64,000 bases of DNA from positions 68,232,639 through 68,296,638 of the forward strand of contig CM060196.1 of the NCBI GenBank assembly GCA_030549335.1, given 5' to 3'. The DNA comes from Pontederia crassipes (taxonomy: Eukaryota; Streptophyta; Magnoliopsida; Commelinales; Pontederiaceae). The position numbers and the translations under genes were made by a program. Positions 1-11,045 of this stretch are shown piece by piece. A model generated the notes under the pieces. That model saw only the letters and a program-made list of their open reading frames with translations. It made no database searches and had not been told where the DNA came from. The stretch's first letter is position 1. Each line of letters begins with the position of its first letter.

Positions 1-1
1 T

Positions 2-322
2 ATGGCCATCACTGAAGCTGTAAAAGAAACTATCTGGTTGAGAGGATTAATTGGGGAGCTCACTATGAAGGAAGAAGCTACTGTCATATATTATGATAGT
101 CAAAGTGCAATACATCTTACAAAAGATTAAATGCACTATGAAAGGACAAAGCATATAGATGTGAGATATAATTTTGTTCGTGATATTGCAGAAAAGCAAG
201 ATGTTCAAGTTCAGAAGATTAGCACACATGACAATCCAACATATATGATGACAAAGAGCTTACCTGTTGCTAAGTTTAACTATTGTTCAGACTTGATGGG
301 TGTTACGCAAAGATCAAGTTAA
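2..322 (+). pseudogene. Copia RNase H C-terminal remnant
   Basis: This is the 3' end of a Ty1/Copia pol gene entering from the left edge. The frame reads AEAVKETIWLRGL-type and YYDSQSAIHL motifs and then ERTKHIDVRYNFVRD, which are the conserved last blocks of Copia RNase H. A TAA interrupts the frame just before MHYERTKHID, so it cannot be translated through. After the final stop at 320-322 there is a short untranslated stretch, a polypurine tract and an LTR, as expected for the 3' end of such an element. The LTR type differs from the Copia family at 7.9, 13 and 61 kb, so this is a different lineage. Confidence 0.85.
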
Positions 323-406
323 GCCCACGTGGGCCATTCGACAAGAGCAAGTTGAGCATTTTATGTTTTGAGAGTTTTGTAAAATTCAAGTCAAGGTGGA
401 GATTTA

Positions 407-702
407 TTGATGTGTCTTGAATTATGTACCATGTACCCAAAATTATGAAAGAAAAAAAAAATGAGAAGGAAAAATAAGAATCTGTAGCGGAAGCGAAGGG
501 CTTGGATCATTAGGGTTTTATATGATGTACTCTCCTTTGGCTCATAGTGAAATTCTTCTGGCGGCGACCTTCTTTGCTCGTGAATGTTTCTCTTTTGTTC
601 ACATTGATCAAGAGAGTTTTACCACGTTAAATCTCTGTGTTCATATTCTCTTTCTTTCGTTATTTTCATTGTTCATCGATCCTCGATGTTTTATTCCCAA
701 CA
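407..702 (+). repeat. 3' LTR of the left-edge Copia remnant
   Basis: A purine-rich tract (AAGGTGGAGATT, about 394-405) follows the Copia RNase H remnant and marks the PPT. The LTR then starts near TGATGTGTC and ends at ...TTTATTCCCAACA, roughly 296 bp. The ACCACGTTAAATCTCTGTG block followed by TTCTTTC and TTATTTTCATTG near the 3' end is typical of plant Copia LTRs. Both ends are placed to within a few bases, and the 5' LTR lies outside the window. Confidence 0.7.
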
Positions 703-1028
703 ATTCTCCAAGGGCACCCAAATGACCTAGCCACTAGTTCAATAACGAAATGGATCAGTTTGCATTCTTCAATATGCACTAGATCTAGATAAATTAAAAA
801 CTAGTGTCGTCTTCTTTTAACATTAAACAGTCAATGTTTTGGTTCATGTGTAGTTAATGTACGTGATCAAGGAAAAAAAACCCTATGCTCATGGATCACC
901 ACGAGGGATCAATGATCACGACTCCTAGTATTTGTCGATGGTTTAAAACATTAATTAATGATTAATCTTTCTCCCAACACATCTTTAAGAACATACATGA
1001 TAAGTCTTTCTTCGATTAGACTTCCTAA

Positions 1029-2212
1029 CAACATTATCAAAACAGGATCGGACCGGCCGGTACAATTGGTTCGGTTTGATATCAAAATTATTTTTTATAT
1101 TGAACCGGCCAAAATCGGTTGAACCGGTTCAACCCGGTTCAATTCAAGTTTTGAAAAATAAAATTTTAAAAATGATAGAAATAGGAATTTAAAAAAGGAA
1201 AAAGGAAAGGAATATAAGAAAGATAAAAAAAGGAGGGAATATTATATGTATAAAATTAAATAGAAATTGAAATAAAAAAGGTAAGTATTCAAAATTGATT
1301 AACATTAAAATAGAAAATTATTAAAGGGCATAAATAAAGGAAAGTGTTAAAGAAAAAAGAAATAAGAATAATATAGGATAAAATTTATTAATATAGCATC
1401 TATCATTAATAAATAATAGATACTAAATTAATAATAATCTATTTATATTTATATGTTAATCATTATTCTTTATCATTATTAAAAATTTTAATAAATAAAA
1501 TTATGTTATATTAGTTTTTAATAAGTTATTAGTACAATATCCATATATTATAAGGTTATTTTCATAAACATTCATTAAATTATCACGATTTTTCACATCT
1601 AATCTCAAAGTACGAACTTATTTTTTTATCCTTAAACTATCACGACTTTTCCACCTTAGTCCTCCCGTCACTTTTGTTACGTCTTTCGTTATTTTTATTT
1701 TTTTCATTTATGAAAAAAATAAATTACCCCTCTCTCCATAAAAACATGAAATAACAAATTAAAAAAAAATTGTTAGAAGGATTAAAATGGTAAAAATTTT
1801 TTGTCATTTATGAAAAAGACTAAATTACCTTCCCCCCTCTTTTTTTTTATATTTATTATTTGATATGTTATGGATGGATGGGTAATTTAATCTTTTCATA
1901 AATAAGGAAAATCAAAAGTAACGAAAAACATAACAGAAGTAGACGAAATGAGTAAAGTAAAAAAATTATGATAGTTTAAGAATAAAAAAATAAGTTCGTA
2001 GTTTGAAATTAGATGCGATCGTAATAGTTTAAGAAATATTTATGAAAATAATCCTATATTATATCATATAATTTATATTAATCCTTATAATTATTATAGA
2101 TAATATTATTTTAATAAAATTCGATTCAATCCGATCGAACTCAATTGAATCGGTACAATTGCGATCCAATAAGAAATCTAATCCGATGATCTATCTGATC
2201 TTGAAAATATTG
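1029..2212. mobile_element. Non-autonomous hAT-type element (1.18 kb)
   Basis: The left end CAACATTATCAAAAC and the right end, read on the other strand as CAATATTTTCAAGATC, form imperfect terminal inverted repeats. Both are followed inward by GGACCGGCCGG/GAACCGG-rich sequence. The flanks CTTCCTAA (1021-1028) and CTTTCTAA (2213-2220) are an 8-bp target duplication with one mismatch. The S2 copy near 30850 has an uninterrupted CTTCCTAATGAGTC, the empty site. The interior is AT-rich with no transposase. A second element is nested at 1553-2055. The same insertion is in S3 at 41586-42730. Confidence 0.8.
1553..2055. mobile_element. Nested MITE with long terminal inverted repeats
   Basis: About 500 bp bounded by AGGTTATTTTCATAAA and its inverted form TTTATGAAAATAATCCT. 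The inverted similarity continues inward for about 60 bp through the ACTACGAACTTATTT-type sequence. It is flanked by an 8-bp direct repeat ATATTATA (1545-1552 and 2056-2063). Related hAT-type MITEs without the nest (33624-34287) lack this block. Long inverted repeats with an 8-bp duplication fit a hAT or Mutator-like MITE; the superfamily is undecided. There is no coding capacity. Confidence 0.75.
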
Positions 2213-2974
2213 CTTTCTAATGCGTCTTTGTTTAAATACTAGTATAATTCGTTCTGCTATTGGTGGCTTCCAACGGTGAGTGCCTAAAAGAAAAAGGCGT
2301 TGACTTGATCGACTCAATCTATGATCCGAGCGACATTTGGGTGGTGCATAAACGGTAGAAAAAATATAAGCAAATGTCGTTTAGAATAAGATTATTTTAG
2401 ATAATAAAGGTCGGAAAATGTGAAACCACTTGATCATCATTTTTATGTCATGAAGAAGAATATATATTCTTTTAAATGGGACGGATATCTCTATTCCATT
2501 TATTTTCTTTTTTTATCATTTATTTTCTTTTTTTATTTTTAACCACATATTATTATATTATATTATTATATTTTTTAATAATAAAAAATATTGACTATTT
2601 ATAATAAAATATTATAATTATATTTTTATTCTTTTGAAATCAAACATAAAATAAAATAAGAAGATATTCACTTTTTTTAATAATATCATATTCTATCATT
2701 TTATTCCATCAAAATTTATCCACATTAAGTAGCAAAACACCCTTTAAAATAAGGTTAGTAAAAAAAATTAATATCACAATTACCAATGGACGTTTAATTC
2801 TGTCTCCTGATGTTCACAGTCCTGATCAACCAGAATACAAAATCTTTATCAGTAGAATATTGTAATCTTTGAGAATTACTCTTTATCCAAACAGCTTTAG
2901 AGGTCTAACTTCTTTCCTACGTTGAAAATTCAGATAGCCGTGCAGCCTACTCATCCACATAGATACCTGTCCAT

Positions 2975-3656
2975 CAATATTTTCAGAATCGGACCGACGA
3001 CCTGAACTCATCATCGGATCACGGTTGGACCAGTCCGATCGGATTCGATCGGATTGAACCGGATTTTATTAAAATAATATTATTTTATAATAATATAAAG
3101 ATATAATATAAGTTATATGATATAGTATATAAATATTATACTAATAACTTATTAAAAATAATATAACATAGATTTTATTAATTAAAAGTTTTATAATGAT
3201 AATATAAATAGACTAATAATAATTTAATATCTATTATTTAATGATAATAGATATTATATTAATAAAATTTATCTTAAATTGTTCTTATTTCTTTTTTTTT
3301 AACACTTTCCCTTTTATTTTCTTTATTTTATGCCTTGTGATAAGTTTCCATTCTAATCTTATTCAATTTTAAATACTTACTTTTTTATTTTAATTCTTAT
3401 TTAATTGTATACATATGATATTCTCTCATGTTAACTTTCTTATATTTCTTTCCTTTTTTTCTCATTTAACCTTCCTATTTTTATCACTTTTTTAAAGTTT
3501 TTTTCTCAAAATTTATATTGAATCGGGTTGAACCGGTTCAACCAGCTCGATTCAATCAGTTTAGCCCGGTTCAATAACAAAACCATTTTTGACACCCAAT
3601 CGGACCAGATCACCGGCCGGTGAACCGGCCGGTCCGATCCGATTTTAATAACATTG
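2975..3656. mobile_element. Non-autonomous hAT-type element (682 bp)
   Basis: Terminal inverted repeats CAATATTTTCAGAATCGG (left) and, read inverted at the right, CAATGTTATTAAAATCGG. A perfect 8-bp target duplication CTGTCCAT lies at 2967-2974 and 3657-3664. S3 (near 43505) and S2 (near 31350) both read through as an empty site. It is related, in inverted orientation, to 33624-34287 and to the ends of the 1029-2212 element. It is present only in S1, so it is younger than the S1/S3 duplication. Confidence 0.85.
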
Positions 3657-5199
3657 CTGTCCATAATTGACGTTTGTTCACCTTATCAATATTGTATTTT
3701 GTTTTCTCTGTCAAATGTGGTCTCCGAAATCCTTTTCAGTTTGAAGAAGAAATAAGTAAATTGAGTGTGTGGACCGAAAGGGACTCCTCCATTTTGATCC
3801 AAGTAATAGGATCGATATGGCACCAAAAGGAATCCGTGTTTCTTTTTTTTTTCTGACTATTTTTTTTTTTTGACTAAAGAATCCGTGTTTCTTTAAATTT
3901 AAAAAAAAATTATGGAAAAAATCATTGGTCTACTAGTAGCATTAAAAAGAATTATTCTTTATCATCCATCATGATTAATAAGTGTTCCATAGTGCAACCA
4001 TTTCATAGGTAGTACCACACTTGGAAAAAAGTAGCACAAACATTAAATTCATAAATTATTGATTTTATATAATAGTGGAGCACTTTGGATTGTTATGTTA
4101 TTATTATCATTTCTTTTTTCATAGCGAAATTCTTCCACCTTGACCAAAATAGATATTTCGCATTAAATCTCGTTACTCATCTTCGTTCGTTAGTATGTTT
4201 ATTTATCCATCAATCATTTTATATTCCCGACATATGCAAAAATATCGCAGAGTAGCAATTAAATGTCAGCTATACAAATAACCAAGTCAACCGAATGTAG
4301 ATGTATAATCAAAATAAGCACATTGCATTTGTCGAACACACTATTGTATAAATATTCATAAAATCATTTTTAAATACAATAATTTTTTTTAAAAAAAATA
4401 GGATACAATAATAAATATTAAATTATAAATGATAGTTATAATAATTATAATTTATTTAATAACTATTAATTAGTGATATACTAATGATTTAATGAACATT
4501 TATTTTGACAAGTTTAGTATTTTAAGTAACTCATCCCAATAGGTTACTATTTTAATTAATAGCATCTTATAAGTTTAATATATAATATTAAAAGTGTAAT
4601 GGCTTTCTGAATATTTTTTTTACTAGGTTAATATCTTTATTAACCCGTCCAATGAGTTAACAATTTAAATAAAATTTAATGCATTAACTAAGTTTTATAA
4701 TACTTGAGTTAATGAAGAACCAACATTTCTGTATATTTATTAAATTATAAAATAAAAAATAAAAAAAGTTTACGCAAAATGTTGGAATCGTGCCCTCATA
4801 ACTAGAGTCGCGTTTTTCTAGTTCATCCTGTTGATTCCACCTGAGTTCTCCCCTATGTGTAATAGCTCATTTTCGTCTAGTTCTACTTACTACACAAAAT
4901 ATTAAAATAAATTCTAATTGTTAAATTAACTATTTTTATTTTAATACCCTTACTTTTTAGTATAAATATTATCATGTCATGTTTATTAATTATTTAAAAT
5001 TTCAGTATTACCTTTTTATAGTTGAACCTATGCAAACTTAATGCAAAGCACCGAGTATTCTTGAACTAATTGCATCTTAATGTAAATATAGCTTCACAAA
5101 TTTGTGATACACTTAGTATCATATTGTTTTAATACAATATTATGCTTGATATGTCTAATATTTATATAATTATTATTGTTAAGGATTAGGTAATGCAGA
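3657..5199. other. AT-rich spacer, no gene
   Basis: No coding region is supported here. The stretch is AT-rich and collinear with S3 43520-45090. Around 4120-4235 it carries a degenerate sequence resembling the 3' part of the Copia LTR at 407-702 (GCGAAATTCTTC..., TTAAATCTCGTTACTC, ...TTTTATATTCCCGACA), so it is partly old LTR debris. Nothing else recognisable was seen. Confidence 0.6.
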
Positions 5200-6804
5200 T
5201 GTGTCGTGCATTGAAGACATAAGTGAACACAAGGTTACATGAGTTATGGAAAGTAAAATTACAAAAGAGTAAAGATAAAAAAATTAAATTAATATAATCT
5301 AAACAAATGATGTCTAAGGATTAGGATAATAAATGAGATCGTAGACAAACTAAATTCATCCAAATATGATATGTTAGTTTTTAACGAGAGATTAAAGTCT
5401 ACTCAAATTATTAATTTTCGACTAAAATCAATTAATCTATCTTAATTTAAATTAGATTTAAACTATTCCATCTAGAATCATAATCTAATCAAACCTAACT
5501 AAGATGTTTAAAATATAGTTTATAAACTATTATTAATCATATCATGATAATGGTTAATAGACAACACAATTTATACTCTGTCAAGGATGACATGTAATAC
5601 TTGGACTCAAAATTCAAAAATCAATTCCACAAAAATTATGCAATCAAAAGTAACCTATGATAATAGTTATCTAGAGAAGATAATTAATCTTTGAAAAAAC
5701 ATTAATTACAACATGAATATTCGAAAGAAAATTGAATTACAATTGATAACGAAAGAAGGTCTAATAGTTTGTCTTATCAATTAAAACTATTACAATTATC
5801 TTAAACTAAAATAAAACTAAAGAATCCGAATTACAAAAGATAAAAAGATGTATCAATTAAGCACGATATCATCCCAACAAAAGATAGAGCGGAGAGTACT
5901 CTCAGGAACACCGAAGAATTATTGTTCGGTCCTCGTTTAGAGTTAATCGTACAAAATTTCTCATAGTAATCCTTAAGGTTCTCCCACGTTCTTGATTTCA
6001 GCTATGATTGCAAGCCCTTGCATTCTATCCCATGTAGTAGAAAGACTCTAGTTATAGAAATTCAAGTTTACATGTAATTAGAAAAGAAGCAAAAAAAGTT
6101 TCCATCCGAAATAAGATAAAATTCAGAGTAAATTTAATTATGATATTTTGACTTGTCATACTCTCAATTCTGAGGCATAATATGCTTCTAAATCATGGAT
6201 CGCATAATAGGAATAGGAATAGGAATCTTTGTGCATGTGAAATTCCTTCAAAAATATTTTTTAAACTCAAAATTGTGATTTGTCATGGGTGATAATAGGT
6301 GTTTCACGACCTAAACAGTGTTTGAATAGGGTTCGAAATGAATTTCAGCGTACGAGAAAGGTTTTCATTGCCCTTACGGTGATAGGCTGTTTCTCATAAA
6401 AATTATAGATTTCACAGCTTGTGTTAGGCTGGTCACAGTTGTACCTCGGGCAACTTTTTGGAATGAAAGATGCATTTTAACAGCTCGTTAAAGACTTTTC
6501 ACGATCCTGTTTTACGGCCATGACAAATCTTTCATGGTACTCTCGTGATAGCCAAATTTTGACTCTTGACAGCTTCATTATTTTTCATTTTCTAATTCCA
6601 TTTTAATTCTCATTTTTTAGTGTGATTTTTTCTAGTGTCTCCATAGTTCAAAATTTTTTTTCTAAACAACAAAATACAACATTTAAATAGATTTTTATTT
6701 TTATAAAATTAATATAAATAAGCTCATAGATGCATGCTATTAGAAAATGAAATGAAAATAAGATTAATGCAATACTAAATATATGTTGAATTTTACATGC
6801 ACCT
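5200..6804 (-). repeat. Degenerate antisense LTR of the 20.2-21.9 kb family
   Basis: Read on the minus strand from about 6804, the sequence follows the solo LTR at 20165-21851. It has the TGCATG..AAATTCAACATATATTT start, the CATGCATC block, the scattered (T)CACGGCCRTGA words, and the block whose complement is TTTTTATCTTTTGTAATTCGG. The left end is unclear (about 5180-5230). The same insertion is at about 45090-46700 in S3, so it predates that duplication. No internal retroelement region adjoins it, so it is a solo LTR or remnant. Confidence 0.7.
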
Positions 6805-7936
6805 CTCGCACTTTACATTTCCTTCTCTTGAGTTTGGTCTTCTTAGATTTCATTTGTGAACCCATGGGACGAACCTCAAGTACTACACGGACTATTGTGC
6901 GTTTGCTCATCATGTGTGCTTAAGATTTATAAATTTTAAAACTTATTCGTGGTCCTTCTATGGGGAGAACGTCCCCGCGTGGGGGCGTACAAGTGCATTA
7001 CAACTTACCTGTTACCTATTTGCCACGAGAACGTGAATTTTTATTTCATCTTCGCATTAGTCTGCTCCCTTCACACGTACTACGAGTTAGATTCTATCCC
7101 TATGAAATCGCACAGTTATGATGAAAAAATCAGAAAGGATCCTCTTTTCAAAGTTGCTCGTTGCGCTATCGAGCGCCCACTTGGTGGAATGATTGGCCAG
7201 TGGCACATCGATAGTTGTGCCGACTGCCGCTATATGGGGCGTCTGCTTTGTGAAGCGGATGTCCGGTGATCGACTTTAGTGTAAAATAAAAGTTTAAAAT
7301 CTTTAGAAAAAATTGGTGTGTTACATAGCATGTTATTTAGTGTTCATTTAAAAAGTATGAATATGCGTTTTTTTAAAAAAGTTCTTATGCATTTTACAAT
7401 AATTGGTTAATTGTCTCCTTTTTTGCAGTTATATAGTATCATGTTTGCTTGTCTCCTTGATGATAAATAATTCTTAGACATATTCAATTAACCTAGCTTA
7501 TTATCTTACAATTCTGAAATATATTTCCTAGGCAATTGAATATACCAATTATGCGTACATATTTTCTTGCGGACCCAGTTGCAAGTTGCACGCATATAGT
7601 CATATAGACATGAATATGGAGTTTTAATAAAAGTGGTATGCTTAGCGCAATCCATTTTGATTTTTAATCGGGATTTAGGTGAAGCTCTTTTTTAAAGAGA
7701 GTAATGTAATTAATTAGTATTTGAAGTTTGATTATTAGATTATCGTTTATTAAACTTGTAATTGGTTACTCATTATATATTTAAAATATTTTCCGGTACA
7801 TGATAAAAGTAAGGTCACCATCACTTGCTAAAATGGCAACTTTGATTTTTTCTAATCATATTTTCTAGATTTGCAAGACTCAATGAGATACATCTGGAAA
7901 GACGGTTGTTCACGAGATTGAAGTGAGGTACCATCT
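6805..7936. other. Spacer, no supported gene
   Basis: Contains a 106-codon open frame at 6949-7269. The collinear S3 sequence (about 46855-47181) has a stop and an indel in that frame, so coding is not supported. The CCCCGCGTGGGGGCGTACAA block resembles repeat DNA but was not identified. The stretch around 7420-7450 is the empty site of the hAT insertion found in S3. Confidence 0.6.
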
Positions 7937-8642
7937 TATGGGAAAATCCGAGAACAAGGAGAGAAGATCGCAGAGAGATTGCAGAAAAATAGAGGAGACA
8001 CACGAAATTTACCCAGGTTCACCCTTGAGATGAGGGCTACGTCCTGCAAAGAGGTTCCACTATATGTTTAAGTTTACAGCCGCCACACCAAATTACATCA
8101 GAAATTAGGCTATTAATAGCCTCTCCAAACCGGGTTTAAAACCCAAACAAACAGAGAAAAAACCTAATCCGAACCACACGGGCCGGCTAAACAAAAGCCC
8201 AAAACCCGTCTAGGTTTCGGGGGCGCTGCCCCCGAACCCCCGCCCGCTCACCGGTGAGTGGGACCGCCGTCTGGGGGCGGGACCCTCCGAACCCCTCCAA
8301 GTCCCCATGAAGGAATGTCGTCTTCACATCCATCTGCTCTACCTCAAGATTATATGCTGCTGCCAGAGATAGAACAAATCTGATTGAAGTCATTTTCGCC
8401 ACGGGAGAAAAAATCTCATCATAGTCGACTCCCTCAACCTGAGAGTACCCTTTAGCTACCAGCCTCGCCTTGTACTTCTCTACCAGCGGGACCGCCGTCG
8501 GGGGGCGGGGCCCCCCGAACCCCCCCTTTCGTTCGTACGCCAGCAATACTGTTAATTGGGTAATACTCAGATTCCCCTAAGCTCACGTGGGCGAACCCAG
8601 TGTGAGAAACAAGGGGCCCTGAAGTATTCACCAACTCTAACA
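7937..8642 (-). repeat. 3' LTR of element B carrying a captured RT fragment
   Basis: The LTR starts (minus strand) with TGTTAGAGTTGG directly after the PPT (TTCTCCCACTTGG on the plus strand, from 8643) and ends ...TTTTCCCATA. After the GC-rich GCCCCGCCCCCCGAC block it switches into about 185 bp of reverse transcriptase (about 8296-8482; KYKARLVAKGYSQ through MDVKTTFLHGDLE). It then returns to LTR through a second copy of the GC-rich block. The related LTRs at 61025-61440 and 12989-13380 lack this piece. Confidence 0.85.
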
Positions 8643-8659
8643 TTCTCCCACTTGGTGGA

Positions 8660-10072
8660 TACTTCACACCAATGAGAGCCTTGCCAGCAACATTCTTCTT
8701 CAATCCGACAGCAGTAGAGCACCACTCAAACTTTACACCTGTAACTGCTTTAGTCAGAAAATCAAAACTATTCTCTGTTGTATCAACCTTTTCAAGCTGA
8801 ACCTCTTTCTTTTCCAACTTTTCCCGAATAAAGTGGTATTGGATGTCAATATGCTTTGTGCGTGAGTGAAATGCGGGATTCTTAGCTAACTGAATAGCCC
8901 CTTGATTATCACATCTCACCTCTATAGCACCTTGCTCAAATCCGAGCTCCAAGCACAATCGCCGTAGCCATATGACCTCTTTTGCAGCATGAGTAAGAGC
9001 CATATATTCTGCTTCTGTAGAAGAAAGTGCTACCACGCTTTGTCTCTTGCTCATCCAACTTAGTGCAGCCCCAAATAATGTAAAAACATATCCGCTAGTG
9101 GATCGTCTACTATCAATGTCTCCACCCGAATCAGCATCTACATGGCCCACAATATCAAGCATCTTTCCTTTTCCCGCACCTTCAAAGCACAAAGCAAAAT
9201 CTGAAGTTCCACGAAGGTACCTGAAAACTCTCTTGATAGCATTCCAATGTTCCCTGCCTGGGTTAGACATATACCGACTCAAGACTCCCACTGCTTGGGC
9301 TATATCTGGACGCGTGCAAACCATGGCGTACATCAAGCTGCCCACTGCACTTGCATATGGCACACGGTCCATCTCTTCGGCTTCTTCATCCGTCTTCGGG
9401 CATTGCTCTGCAGAAAGTTTGGTTCCTAGAGACATAGGGGTACTCACTGGCTTGCAGTCCGACATGTTAAATTTCTTCAACACTTCTTTTATGTACTTCT
9501 CCTGTCCTAGCCACAACTTTCTCTTCTGACGATCCCTTCTAATCTGCATATCCAAAATAAAATTCGTTGGTCCCAAGTCTTTCATCTCAAACTTCTTGGC
9601 CAACAAACCCTTCACTGAATTCACCATCTTCATACTGTTTCCAATCAGCAACATGTCATCCACATACAGTGTAAGAATGACAAACTGATCTCCAACTCTC
9701 TTCACATAAACACAATGATCTGAATCTGAACGTACAAACTTGAGTTCGAGCATGTACGTATCAAACTTCTGGTACCACATCCTTGGCGACTGCTTCAATC
9801 CATACAAAGACTTCTTCAATTTGCACATCAACTTCTCTTTACCTTGAACCTCAAAGCCTTCTGGTTGTCTCATATATATCTCTTCCTCCAAGTCCCCATG
9901 AAGGAATGCCGTCTTCACATCCATCTGCTCTACCTCAAGATTATATGCTGCTGCCAGAGATAGAACAAATCTGATTGAAGTCATTTTCGCCACGGGAGAA
10001 AAAATCTCATCATAGTCGACTCCCTCAACCTGAGAGTACCCTTTAGCTACCAGCCTCGCCTTGTACTTCTCT
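8660..10072 (-). pseudogene. Copia reverse transcriptase and RNase H of element B
   Basis: The open frame begins inside RT (KYKARLVAKGYSQ, SPVAKMTSIR), has the catalytic YVDD box (LTLYVDDMLLIG) and the KKSLYGLKQSPRMW and DLGPTNFILDMQI blocks. RNase H follows with STSGYVF, SSTEAEYMAL and SRTKHIDIQYHFIRE; the usual DADWAGD motif is DADSGGD. The N-terminal gag, protease and integrase modules are absent because the LTR is joined straight to RT. The frame runs without a stop through the PPT into the LTR and ends in the captured RT piece, which is in another frame. Not functional alone. Confidence 0.9.
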
Positions 10073-10239
10073 ACCAGCGGGACCGCCGTCGGGGGGCGGG
10101 GCCCCCCGAACCCCCCCTTTCGTTCGTACGCCAGCAATACTGTTAATTGGGTAATACTCAGATTTCCCTAAGCTCACGTGGGCGAACCCGGTGTGAGAAA
10201 CAAGGGGCCCTGAAGTATTCACCAACTCTAATACCATCT

Positions 10240-11045
10240 GATATGTTGAGAGATGTTGCCATAAGTCTTTTTGCTTGCATCCTCAGAATCCTTTATGATG
10301 GTAGATTACTTCTGTTCAACATGAGAATGTTTCCAAAGAATTCTCGTCCAAAGTATATATTACATCCTAAATAGATGCAATATTTGAAGAAGGAAATGTT
10401 GTGTCAGATTGTTTCCATTCAAGTGCATCAATATCGAAGTTGTGATAGGGTAGGGTGTGATTGCCAGAAGAATTTTTTTTCCAAAGATTTCTTTTTTGGA
10501 AAATTCTTTGAGGAAGGAAATCATATAAAGATCTTTTCCCGATCAGAGAGGAAAGTTCCATGGCAAGTAAAAATTAAAAAAACAGAATATATACATAAAA
10601 AACTAAATTTCCAGTGCGTTATATACTTATTCTCAAATTGTTAATTATATAAAAAATGACTGTCCGCAACATTCGAACGACTTAAACATTGCAAAACGAA
10701 TGGAATGCTCAGGAGAACATATAAATATTCGAGAAAACTATATACAATTTGACTTGCGTAAAGAAGAAAAGAACGGGCCAGCATTTACTCAATTTGACTT
10801 TTATTTGTTAGCAGTATAAATCAATCAGCATTATAACCAGCAGATCTTTAAATGATTAAACGATAGCGCCGAATGATTATATATTTTTTTTTATTTCATC
10901 ATTTGCGTCGTGTGTTTTTTTTTTCCAACTTGTTGTTTACTCAATCATCTTTACCTAAGAAAGTACTGAATAATTAATTAAATTTATTGCAGAAAACATA
11001 CATATCACCTTTTAAAAATACATTATACACAGTGTTCATGCTATT
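10240..11045. other. 3' flank of the first chimeric RLP
   Basis: Collinear with S3 51955-52600 (GATATGTTGAGAGATGTTG..., CCATTCAAGTGCA). No conserved frame was seen; the short open frames differ between copies. Confidence 0.6.

Larger units (their letters stand above)
7937..10233 (-). mobile_element. Deleted Tork/Tnt1-like Copia element B
   Basis: Same LTR family as the Copia element at 61025, inverted, inserted in S1. It is flanked by CCATCT at 7931-7936 and 10234-10239, a 5-6 bp target duplication, while S3 reads GAGGTACCTTTTGATATG without the element. In transcription order it has the first ~150 bp of the 5' LTR (10233-10080), fused directly to reverse transcriptase and RNase H, then a PPT and a complete 3' LTR. 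Gag, protease and integrase are missing. About 340 bp at the right end (9891-10231) recur almost exactly at 8298-8641. RT and RNase H stay open, so decay is slight and insertion recent. Confidence 0.9.
712..11045. repeat. Segmental duplication copy S1 (spacer 3' of chimeric RLP)
   Basis: By reading, this stretch is collinear with 41457-52600 (S3). Shared anchors include the CACGAGGGATCAATGATCACG start, an hAT-type MITE, an antisense LTR, the GGGGCGT-containing stretch near 7 kb and the segment after GAGGTACC. Its first part is also collinear with 30525-31500 (S2). The Copia at 7937-10233 and the MITE at 2975-3656 are present only here. Both S1 and S3 end at the 3' end of a chimeric RLP locus, so spacer and gene were duplicated together. 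Confidence 0.85.

Noticed and set aside
6949..7269. 106-codon open frame near the end of S1
   Set aside because: The collinear S3 sequence has an in-frame TAG and an indel, and no domain is recognisable.
8187..8546. Separate small gene-like frame at the left end of element B
   Set aside because: It is the captured RT piece plus LTR sequence read in one frame, not a gene.
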